53,819 nt of DNA, from contig NZ_JAHWGT010000045.1 in the NCBI RefSeq assembly GCF_020873895.1, positions 1 to 53,819 on the forward strand. The letters run 5' to 3'. The notes under the pieces were generated by a model, which searched no databases, was not told the DNA's origin, and was given only the letters and a program-made list of their open reading frames with translations. Source of the DNA: Streptomyces sp. DH12. Lineage in GTDB: Bacteria > Actinomycetota > Actinomycetes > Streptomycetales > Streptomycetaceae. The translations under genes were made by a program, and so were the position numbers. Positions 31,761-38,154 of the stretch are shown piece by piece (position 1 is the first letter of the stretch; every line of letters begins with the position of its first letter).

Positions 31761-32039
31761 CCCCCGGACAGGGCCCGGAAGCCGACTGCGGCGGAGCACA
31801 AGGGGCCCAGGAACTGTCGCAGCCCGCCGCCGGCCTGAGCGTCCTCGAGGTCGCCGCCGCCCCCAGCCCAAACGGACGGACTCCACATGGGCGGCGGCGA
31901 TCACGAGGAAAGCGACTCACGATGCACGCAATCGTCCGGGGCCGTACAGCCGCCCGCCCCCCCGGCATGGAGGGCCGGATCGGTTGGGCCGACACCGGGT
32001 AACCTTCTGCGGACCGATGTGGAAGGGGGTTGACTGCAC

Positions 32040-32486
32040 GTGTTCGGACGGCGTAAACGACGTAGGGCCGAGGCGGCCCGAAGGCAGGCTGAGGGGGCCG
32101 TGATCGACGATTTGCGCGCAGCAGCCCTCCGTGCGATTCACCTCCTGGAGCAGCCGGACGGCGGCCGCGGCAACGAGGACATGAACCCCCACACCCGCGA
32201 CGTCTCGGCCTACAGCCTTGCCTCCATGCTCACATTCAGCCGAACCCGCGAGCAGGACAGCACTGCTCACCTCCTTCACATGCTGTTTGGAGGGAAACCG
32301 GAGCGCATCGAGTCGCGGCGCAGATGGGTAGCGTGGGAGCTGGACCGACTCGGTTACGCAGAAGCATCCCGCCTGCTGTCCGACATGACGCGGGAAGAGT
32401 CCCTGCCGTACATGCGACGCGGCCTCCCTCTGACCCGCACCGACCGTCCCGCCGAGGGTAATTTGCTGGGCCGGAACCCTCGCTGA
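32040..32486 (+). CDS. Hypothetical plus-strand protein
   Basis: A 148-residue protein starting at GTG 32040 with GGAAGGGGG 10 bases upstream. The basic N-terminus RRKRRRAEAARRQAEG is followed by helices DDLRAAALRAIHLLEQPDGG, AYSLASMLTFSRTREQDSTA and RRWVAWELDRLGYAEASRLL. It is convergent with the PAPS-reductase-like gene and the only plus-strand gene between 646 and 49308. No leader element. Function unknown; possibly a more recent insertion into the block. Confidence 0.68.
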   Translation: MFGRRKRRRAEAARRQAEGAVIDDLRAAALRAIHLLEQPDGGRGNEDMNPHTRDVSAYSLASMLTFSRTREQDSTAHLLHMLFGGKPERIESRRRWVAWELDRLGYAEASRLLSDMTREESLPYMRRGLPLTRTDRPAEGNLLGRNPR

Positions 32487-32544
32487 GACCGCAGCGTGCC
32501 GGGTCTCCCTGACCGCCGGATGGCCGGGGAACAGGGGCCGTGAC

Positions 32545-33588
32545 CTAGCCTGCTGTGGCCAAGCCGAGCCGCGCCAGGTAGTCGCGCGTGACGGCCTTGC
32601 CCACGAACCGGGACATGGCGGTGCCGTGCGGCGGCCGCAACAGGGGGCCCTCCGCCTCCAGCGCGGCCGCGCGGGCGATGATCTCGCGCATCGACAGGTT
32701 GGCCTTGAAGTCGCGCTCCACGGCGGTCTCCATGGCGGCGTACTCCGCGGCCTTGTCGGGACGGCGCCGGGCGGCGATCACAAGGTCGGACTCGCACCCG
32801 AGCACACAGAATGAACATGACAATCGGCTCATCCCCCAGTCATACGCCTCGTGGTACGGCAGGCCGGACCGGGCGATCTCGGCCCAAACGACCCTGTCGC
32901 TCCAGTGATGAATCGGCCTCCACGTGGTGATGTGGCGCTTGCCGTTGCTCGCCGGGCGGTCGATCTCGACGGGGGCGAGCTTCTGCCGGTGAGGACTCTC
33001 GGCGGCTCGCTGGCCCAGGCAGTTCAGGATGCGTACGGGACGGCGCCGATGCCTGCGCTCGTTCGTCAGCCTTGTCATGAGCCTGCGAATCGGGCCGCGC
33101 TTCAGGTCGGAAGTGCACCATCTGGCTGAGGCCGATGGCCAGGCCGGCGCGACGGGCTTCCCCTCAGCGAGGGCCTTCGCTTTGAGCTTGGCGTACCGGG
33201 CGGCGACACGGGCGAGGAGATCGCCCTGAGCCTGCACGACTTCGAAGCGGGGCACGTTCAGCATGAACGACTGCTGACGGGCCAGGCTGGCGGTGCCTTC
33301 CCACTCGATGTCCGCGAGGTCGGCATGGACGACGACGACCTTGTGCAGCGCGCCCGCGGCGGCGGCGAGCGAGACCACGTACGACTTCATCGCCTGGCTG
33401 TCCTTGCCGCCGCTGGAGTTCAGCAGCACCCAGTCGGCGTCGGTGATCAGGCGTGCCGGATCAGTGGTTGAGGGCGCGTACGGGACGGAGGGGTGGATGC
33501 GGCGCTCGCGCTTGGGCGGCGGATTGTCGTCGTCGCAGAACAGGCTGAGCTGCTGGGTGTCGGTGGGGCTGGGGGGCAGGAGAGTCAA
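32545..33588 (-). CDS. PAPS reductase/ATP-sulfurylase-family protein
   Basis: A 347-residue protein starting at TTG 33588 (GAAGGGA upstream). SSGGKDS at 58-64 is the PP-loop, HADL at 88-91 follows the first beta-alpha unit, C158 (RWCTSDLK) and C258/C261/C265 (CSFCVLGC) fit an iron-sulfur or zinc site. The N-terminus carries TQQLSLF (11-17), a consensus sliding-clamp motif. It lies directly downstream of the DpdA-like gene with only the leader hairpin between. In mobile elements this family is linked to DNA sulfur or base modification and defence, but the exact substrate is unknown. It is distinct from the DndC-like protein at 8462-9952. Confidence 0.85.
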   Translation of the reverse strand: MTLLPPSPTDTQQLSLFCDDDNPPPKRERRIHPSVPYAPSTTDPARLITDADWVLLNSSGGKDSQAMKSYVVSLAAAAGALHKVVVVHADLADIEWEGTASLARQQSFMLNVPRFEVVQAQGDLLARVAARYAKLKAKALAEGKPVAPAWPSASARWCTSDLKRGPIRRLMTRLTNERRHRRRPVRILNCLGQRAAESPHRQKLAPVEIDRPASNGKRHITTWRPIHHWSDRVVWAEIARSGLPYHEAYDWGMSRLSCSFCVLGCESDLVIAARRRPDKAAEYAAMETAVERDFKANLSMREIIARAAALEAEGPLLRPPHGTAMSRFVGKAVTRDYLARLGLATAG

Positions 33589-33604
33589 ACGGAAGTCCCT
33601 TCGT

Positions 33605-33655
33605 GAGGTGGGTGTGCGTGTGGCGCCGTGCCGGGGGGCCACCCCGGGCTCGGGC
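33605..33655 (-). promoter_or_regulatory. Leader hairpin between modification genes, no promoter
   Basis: CCGGGG pairs with CCCCGG with loop TGGCC, flanked by GCC/GGC (33625-33655), then CACACGCACACC and the ribosome binding site of 33588. No -10 box: the upstream gene's stop is at 33658. An intercistronic member of the leader family. Confidence 0.75.
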
Positions 33656-33657
33656 TG

Positions 33658-34590
33658 TTACAGCGGCGGATGGAGGGAGGTCTGGTGCCACGCGGGCAGC
33701 GACCGCAGCATCCGGTTGCGCCACGCGAGGGCGTAGCGGTGGCAGTTCGAACATGCCTTGTGGCTGCATCCGGGCATGGGGTCCTGGTGGCGCGCGCTGA
33801 AGCTCCACGCCAGGGAGTCCGAGGAGTACAGAAAGTGGTGCGCTGCGCGCAGTCCCTGGACCTTGAACCCGAAGCCGTGGAGGCGGATGCCGAGCCCGTG
33901 CAGCGTCTCGACGATGCGGACGGCTTCCCGGGTGCTCTGGCGCCGGCAGATGGATCCGAGTCCGACTCGGGGTTCCGCGGTGAGGTCGATGCCCATGGCG
34001 TCGTACATGTCGACGCAGCGCAGATAGTCGTCCAGCGTCCAGCCCTGGATCACCGGCATCCAGGGCAGGGTGTCGTCCCGCCACAGGAGATTGATGTAGC
34101 TGGCTACGGTGCGGGCCTGGTGGTCGTAGAGGGTCAGGCCGGTCCTGGCCAGGATGTGCGGTTCGCACATCCAGTCCTGGATGCTGGCGTATTCGAGCTG
34201 GGAGATCTCTTCGCTGTAGCGGCGGACCGCGGCGGCGTATTCGGCGGTCGATACGGTCCAGGTCCCTCTCAGGTAGAGCTCCGAGTAGGCGCCGGAGTCA
34301 AGCAGCCAGGGTGTGACGGCGCGGGGAAGGGTGCGCCGGTGGGCCAGGCGGCGGTGGGAGATGCACAGGGGGACGGGGCGGAAGCCGCCGAACTCGGGTC
34401 GGGCGAGCCATGACGGGTGGTGGGTGCCCAGGTAGCTGTCGCGCTCGACGTCGTCGTAGTCGTCGTGCCGTGGGCGGCCGGGGTCGCCGGGGGTGGCGTG
34501 CGGCCGTCGGCGCGGGGTCCGCTGTACTTCTTGGCCGGCGGCAGCGCCGTGGAGGTCGAAAAGTACGGGCGTGGTCTGCGCGGTCGACAG
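33658..34590 (-). CDS. dpdA-like: DpdA-like tRNA-guanine-transglycosylase-fold protein, CTG start
   Basis: From the CTG at 34590, preceded by AAGGAGG at 8 bases, the frame is open for 310 residues without ATG, GTG or TTG before residue 141. Motifs: YLGTHHPSWL (53-62), CISHRRL (76-82), WLLDSGAYSEL (95-105, the TGT-type aspartate), QDWMCEPHIL (138-147), VIQGWTLDDYLRC, then FGFKVQ and a C-terminal CSHKACSNCHRYALAW cluster. This is the actinobacterial DpdA-like group; DpdA inserts 7-deazaguanine bases into DNA in known systems. The N-terminal PVLFDL resembles a weak clamp motif. No queuosine or preQ0 synthesis genes are in the window. Confidence 0.85.
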   Translation of the reverse strand: MSTAQTTPVLFDLHGAAAGQEVQRTPRRRPHATPGDPGRPRHDDYDDVERDSYLGTHHPSWLARPEFGGFRPVPLCISHRRLAHRRTLPRAVTPWLLDSGAYSELYLRGTWTVSTAEYAAAVRRYSEEISQLEYASIQDWMCEPHILARTGLTLYDHQARTVASYINLLWRDDTLPWMPVIQGWTLDDYLRCVDMYDAMGIDLTAEPRVGLGSICRRQSTREAVRIVETLHGLGIRLHGFGFKVQGLRAAHHFLYSSDSLAWSFSARHQDPMPGCSHKACSNCHRYALAWRNRMLRSLPAWHQTSLHPPL

Positions 34591-34613
34591 GGGAAGGTCC
34601 TCCTTGCATACAG

Positions 34614-34649
34614 ACCGGGCCCGTACGGCGTCCGCCGTACGGGCCCGGT
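34614..34649 (-). terminator. Perfect 16-bp hairpin between Dcm and DpdA genes
   Basis: ACCGGGCCCGTACGGC and its complement enclose a four-base loop (34630-34633), directly after the methyltransferase stop at 34673. It precedes the CTG start region, so may control expression of the DpdA-like gene. Confidence 0.65.
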
Positions 34650-34672
34650 TCGGGCGTGGAATGGGGTGGTGG

Positions 34673-35869
34673 TCAGAGCACGGGGGCCAGGCGCGTGGCG
34701 AGCCAGCGCGCGGATGTCACGGGGAAAGCGTTGCCGATCAGCCGGTTGACCTCGGTGGCGTTTCCGGCGAACTGGTGGTGGTCGGGGAAGCCCTGTCCGC
34801 GCGCCTTCTCCCGGTTGCTGAACATGCGCACGCGCGTGTCGTTCACGGTGGCTCCCGGCTCGACGTACATGTGGTGGTTGCCGGCTGCGGTAAAGGCGGG
34901 GGCGGGCTCGTCCAGGCTCACCACCGTGGCGTTGCGCCGGTGGATGACGAGGAACGGCTTGTCGCCGAACCGTTCCAGGCCGACGGCGATCTTTCGCCGT
35001 GTCTCGTCCGCGTACGGCTTGAAGCTCTTGCCGGGCCTGCCCTGGTGGACGTAGCGCATGGGCAGGGTTCGGTCGATGACGTCTCCGACCGGCCGGGTCA
35101 GGGGGGTGACCTCCTGGTGCCCGCAGCGCCGACGGGGGCAGATGTATCGGTACTGCTGTCCGTAGGTTCCGATCTTGCGCATGCGCGGCTTGACCCACTG
35201 CTGCACCCCGCGGACCTCGCCGCACATCGGGCAGACTGCGCGGGGACGGGGCCTCAAGTCCGGGACGGGCCGTCCCTTGCGGGTGAATGCGAAGGCGATG
35301 CGGTGGCGGTGCTGCGCCACGGGCTCGAAGCCTTCGCCGTCCAGGTGCGCGGCGTCGAAGCTGGCGAGCGTGACGTTCATGCCCAGGGTGTCCCAGCAGC
35401 GCAGCCAGTCATGGAAGAGCCGCCACCGGGTGGCGAAGCCGGGGACGTTCTCTCCGCACACCACGTCGTAGTTGTTGCACTCCATGGCGCGGATCAGGTC
35501 CCAGGCGCTCAGCCGGGTCTGCGCCCAGTCCTTGGGAGAGGCATGCTCGTCCCCGTCGGCGACCTCCTCCGTGGTCTGGAGGGCATCGTCAAGGGTGGCC
35601 AGACGCGGAGCGCTGTTGCCTCCGGCTGGGGCAACTTCGGTGCAGATCGGCGAGCCCACGAGCGTTCGAGCCCTGGGCAGGGTTCGCATGTCGAGGTTGT
35701 GGACGTCGCAGTGGCGGCGACGTACGCCGGGGAAGTTGAGCCGGACGGTGTCCATGGCGGGTTGGGCATGGTTGGCAGCGAAGCGGGGAGTGAATCCGGC
35801 GGATTCGAATCCGGCGAGGTCCCCGCAGCCGCCGGCAAAGAGGTGAACGGTGGACAGGTCAGGGCTCAT
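34673..35869 (-). CDS. C5-cytosine DNA methyltransferase with zinc-ribbon insertion
   Basis: A 398-residue protein starting at ATG 35869 (AAGGAGCGCCTATG). Motif I VHLFAGGCGDLAGFESAGF (8-26); catalytic region SPICTEVAPAG (73-83) with C76; ENVPGF (140-145); QHRHRIAFAF (186-195); a Cys4 insertion C213/C216/C244/C249; late motif GFPDHHQFAG and NRLIGNAFPV. The motif order is that of Dcm-type enzymes. No restriction partner is present. It opens an operon with the DpdA-like and PAPS-reductase-like genes, suggesting joint DNA modification or protection from restriction. Confidence 0.92.
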   Translation of the reverse strand: MSPDLSTVHLFAGGCGDLAGFESAGFTPRFAANHAQPAMDTVRLNFPGVRRRHCDVHNLDMRTLPRARTLVGSPICTEVAPAGGNSAPRLATLDDALQTTEEVADGDEHASPKDWAQTRLSAWDLIRAMECNNYDVVCGENVPGFATRWRLFHDWLRCWDTLGMNVTLASFDAAHLDGEGFEPVAQHRHRIAFAFTRKGRPVPDLRPRPRAVCPMCGEVRGVQQWVKPRMRKIGTYGQQYRYICPRRRCGHQEVTPLTRPVGDVIDRTLPMRYVHQGRPGKSFKPYADETRRKIAVGLERFGDKPFLVIHRRNATVVSLDEPAPAFTAAGNHHMYVEPGATVNDTRVRMFSNREKARGQGFPDHHQFAGNATEVNRLIGNAFPVTSARWLATRLAPVL

Positions 35870-35879
35870 AGGCGCTCCT

Positions 35880-35966
35880 TGAGGTCCGGGTGCGTGTGAT
35901 GCGGCCTGGGGAGCCACCCCGTTCCGACAAGAAAAATTATACAACTTTCATCCCTACGCGCGAAGT
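35880..35966 (-). promoter_or_regulatory. Promoter and hairpin leader for the modification operon
   Basis: -35 TTCGCG (35959-35964), 17-bp spacer, -10 TATAAT (35936-35941), the closest to consensus in the window. Hairpin about 35900-35928: GGGG/CCCC with loop TGGCT and an outer CGG/CCG. CACACGCACCC follows. Confidence 0.9.
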
Positions 35967-36079
35967 GTCGCGCGCTCTGTTCGGGCGGGTACAGGTCCCG
36001 CCCGGACCGGTGGCCAGCTGCCAGGCAAGCGGCATCACCGCGCCGGTCAGGAGCGCGGCGATGCCGGGCGGGCGGGGTG

Positions 36080-36712
36080 TTAGCGGCGGCCGGGTCGCCC
36101 CTTGTCGCGGTACATGCGGCGGTCCGCCCTGCTCATCGCCCTGGAGAGAGCCTCGGCCGTGTTGCCAGGCACGGGGGCCATGCCGATGGCTGCTCGGACG
36201 GACAGGCTTATGCCGTCGTGGGAGATCGGCGCGTGAAGCCGGGTTCGGAGGTCCAAGATGTTCATGACCATGGCTATCGAGGACTCGTCCCGGACCACGA
36301 CCACGAACTCGTCCCCTCCCAGCCGGCCCGCGTAGCCACGGCCGTTTGCCCAGGTCCGCAGTCGCTCGCCGGTGGCCGCCAGGACGGCGTCACCGGCGTC
36401 ATGACCGTGCTTGTCGTTGATGGGCTTGAAGTCGTTGAGGTCGATGAGCAGCACGACGGCGGGTCCGGACGCGCAGACCTCCTCAGCGAGGGCGTTCCAT
36501 GCAGCTCGGGTCGGGAGCTGGGTGACCGGGCACGTTCGCGCCTCGGTGAGCTGTTCGGCCAGGTTCTCAACCTGACTGAGGAGCACTTCAGTGAGCTGGG
36601 TGAGCTGGGCCAGGACTCCGACGCTCGGCGCTCCGTTCTCGATCTCGGCGCGTGCCGCGACGAGAGCGGAAGCCGGGTCGATGACGGCGCGTACGGCGGT
36701 GGAGGCGGTCAT
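36080..36712 (-). CDS. GGDEF-domain protein, probable diguanylate cyclase
   Basis: A 210-residue protein starting at ATG 36712 (AAAAGGAGCCTCGCATG). Helical N-terminus (residues 1-60, likely a dimerising coiled coil), then the GGDEF fold: DLNDFKPINDKHGHDAGD (91-108) and RLGGDEF (130-136), ending with SRADRRMYRDKG. Motifs needed for catalysis are intact, so it probably makes c-di-GMP from GTP. The inhibitory RxxD site normally five residues before GGDEF is absent. No membrane segment or sensory domain. In Streptomyces c-di-GMP holds BldD as a developmental repressor; a plasmid copy could influence host development, which is inference. Confidence 0.9.
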   Translation of the reverse strand: MTASTAVRAVIDPASALVAARAEIENGAPSVGVLAQLTQLTEVLLSQVENLAEQLTEARTCPVTQLPTRAAWNALAEEVCASGPAVVLLIDLNDFKPINDKHGHDAGDAVLAATGERLRTWANGRGYAGRLGGDEFVVVVRDESSIAMVMNILDLRTRLHAPISHDGISLSVRAAIGMAPVPGNTAEALSRAMSRADRRMYRDKGRPGRR

Positions 36713-36719
36713 GCGAGGC

Positions 36720-36812
36720 TCCTTTTCGTCGGTGTACGTGTGTGCCGAACCGGGGGGCCACCCCGTTCCGACAAGGACAACTCTACCACCTTAGACGCCT
36801 TTGGGCGAATGC
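36720..36812 (-). promoter_or_regulatory. Promoter and hairpin leader for GGDEF gene
   Basis: -35 TTCGCC (36804-36809), 18-bp spacer, -10 TAGAGT (36780-36785). Hairpin 36744-36772: GTCGGA../..TTCGGC, CGGGG/CCCCG, loop TGGCC. CACACGTACACC follows. Confidence 0.85.
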
Positions 36813-36818
36813 GCGCCG

Positions 36819-37208
36819 TCAGTCCTCTACACCCGCCGGGAACAGGGTCAGCTGGCTGGCGGCCTCCGTTGAGGGGGCGGGCTCTGGCTCCGCCGGGGCA
36901 GCAGAGCGGGAGTTCACGGCGCGTTCTCGGGGGTCGTCCTCGCCGTCGCTGGCCTCGCTGGCGAGCCACTCGCGGCCCTCAGGACTGGCCTTCCAGGCGG
37001 CGAGGCGCGCCCGGCCCTCGCCGGTCAGGCGCATGCCGCCGTGCCCGTCTTCGAGCAGGCCGCCCCAGAGGCAGGCCATGGCGTTGTTGGACGCGGCGTG
37101 GATCGGGTACCGAGTCCGGTCATAGCGAAGACGCCCAGCCTCCGCAGCCAGCAGTGACGGCAGGTGATACCAGGTCAGCTTGTCGATGGGGATGATCGGG
37201 TACGCCAC
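36819..37208 (-). CDS. Small protein with QLTLF motif
   Basis: A 129-residue protein starting at GTG 37208 (GGGAAGGCACCGCCCGTG). The first 80 residues look like a winged-helix-sized domain (KLTWYHLPSLLAAEAGRLRY; NNAMACLWGGLLEDGHGGMR; LTGEGRARLAAWKASPEG). The tail is acidic and disordered-looking and ends AASQLTLFPAGVED, with a consensus sliding-clamp peptide placed as expected at the end of a flexible tail. It follows 37301-37774 in the same operon. Confidence 0.75.
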   Translation of the reverse strand: MAYPIIPIDKLTWYHLPSLLAAEAGRLRYDRTRYPIHAASNNAMACLWGGLLEDGHGGMRLTGEGRARLAAWKASPEGREWLASEASDGEDDPRERAVNSRSAAPAEPEPAPSTEAASQLTLFPAGVED

Positions 37209-37211
37209 GGG

Positions 37212-37290
37212 CGGTGCCTTCCCTGTTGGGTGCGGGAATGGGTCGGCCCGCGGGCCCCTGGTCGGGACTCGCGGGCCGTGGCTGTCAGCG
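37212..37290 (-). terminator. GC-rich inverted repeat between genes
   Basis: GGCCCGCG and CGCGGGCC arms with a long loop (about 37232-37284), between 37301-37774 and 36819-37208. No CACACGCAC box. Confidence 0.4.
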
Positions 37291-37300
37291 GAACGTCTGG

Positions 37301-37774
37301 CTACCGCCGGAAGATGCGGAGGAAGTCAAGGACCTGACGGCCGGCTGCGGTCGGCTGATAGCCGGAGTGGCCGTCGCACTCGATGCAGTAGAACTCCTCT
37401 TCCTGGGGGTGTCCGTCCGGCCACTTGGGGGGGTTCTCCTGATGCATCCGCCAGGCCAGGGTGGCGACGCGGGCCTTGTCGGCGGTCGGCCCGAGCTTGT
37501 CGTGCAGGGGATCAACGACGATGCGGTCCATGTAGGGCGCCCGCGCGTCAACGATCTCGGGGTCCTCCTCGCCGTCGCGCAGACCGGCGGCCTTGCGGGC
37601 CTCGATGGCGGCCGCCAGGAGCACGCGGGCCTTATCGGCGTGCTCGGCGTAGGCGGGGTTCGGCTTCAGCCACTGCCCGTCGCAGTCGGGGCAGACTTGG
37701 TAGAGCGGCGGCAGGGGGAGCATTTCGGGTTCGGTCTGAGGCTGGCCGGGGGTGCTGGTCGGGGAGGTGGTCAC
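37301..37774 (-). CDS. Split zinc-ribbon hypothetical protein
   Basis: A 157-residue protein starting at GTG 37774 (GAAGGAGCCTCTACGTG). Cys pairs CPDCDGQW (~residue 28) and CIECDGHSG (~131) could form one ribbon across a helical insertion (HADKARVLLAAAIEARKAAG; DKARVATLAWRMHQENPPKW). The end reads AGRQVLDFLRIFRR. First gene behind the promoter at 37841-37870. Function unknown. Confidence 0.72.
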   Translation of the reverse strand: MTTSPTSTPGQPQTEPEMLPLPPLYQVCPDCDGQWLKPNPAYAEHADKARVLLAAAIEARKAAGLRDGEEDPEIVDARAPYMDRIVVDPLHDKLGPTADKARVATLAWRMHQENPPKWPDGHPQEEEFYCIECDGHSGYQPTAAGRQVLDFLRIFRR

Positions 37775-37784
37775 GTAGAGGCTC

Positions 37785-37872
37785 CTTCGTCGGTGTACGT
37801 GTGAGCCAAACCGGGGGGCCATCCCGCTTCGACAGACAGAACTATACCGCTTGGCTCACTCTTCGGCGAACG
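37785..37872 (-). promoter_or_regulatory. Promoter and hairpin leader for 37301-37774 operon
   Basis: -35 TTCGCC (37865-37870), 18-bp spacer, -10 TATAGT (37841-37846). Hairpin 37804-37833: GTCGAA../..TTTGGC, CGGG/CCCG, loop TGGCC. The -35 overlaps the 3' end of the upstream gene. Confidence 0.85.
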
Positions 37873-38045
37873 CTTGGGCTTGCCAGTCGGGGGGTTGATC
37901 TGTCGAGGGCGATGACCACGTCGTGGGCGTCGAAGTCGAACTCCGCGGGGGGCGCGGCCGGCGCGGCGGCCGGTGCGGCGAACAGTTCCATCTGGGCGGC
38001 GGCGCATCCGGTGCCGCACGGCGGGGTGAAGGGCCTCTTCGTTAT
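37856..38045 (-). pseudogene. Short gene with QMELF motif, ATA start and likely frameshift
   Basis: The Shine-Dalgarno AGGAG is followed after six bases by ATA (38045), with no ATG, GTG or TTG in frame. The protein has CGTGCAAAQMELFAAPAAAP and DFDAHDVVIALD, then runs in this frame into the next promoter. A one- or two-base shift after VVIAL would give a natural end (QPPDWQAQAFAEE) with a stop at 37856. QMELF is a good clamp-binding peptide. Either a decaying gene or an error-prone assembly position; the leader resembles that of 38155-39234. Confidence 0.45.
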
Positions 38046-38150
38046 GGGCGTCTCCTGGTTGAGGTGGTTCGGTGTGTGCTCGGGCCGGGTCCGGCCAGGG
38101 GGAGCGGGATTCCCGCCCCGCTCCCCCTGCCGGGCGTCCGGCCGGTGGTG
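38046..38150 (-). promoter_or_regulatory. Third-type leader hairpin, copy 1
   Basis: GGGGGAGCGGG pairs with CCCGCTCCCCC around GCGGGAAT, followed by GAGCACACACCGAACCACC and AGGAG. A nearly identical leader precedes 38155-39234 (39240-39320), a local duplication. Confidence 0.6.
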
Positions 38151-38154
38151 CCGC

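Noticed and set aside
35795-35820. GGATTCGAATCCGG, tRNA-like palindrome
   Set aside because: Coding for AGFESAGF of the C5-methyltransferase motif I region; no cloverleaf.
32545-35869. Prophage segment
   Set aside because: DpdA-like and PAPS-reductase-like genes also occur in phages, but no capsid, tail, terminase or lysis gene is present and the window has plasmid transfer and replication genes.
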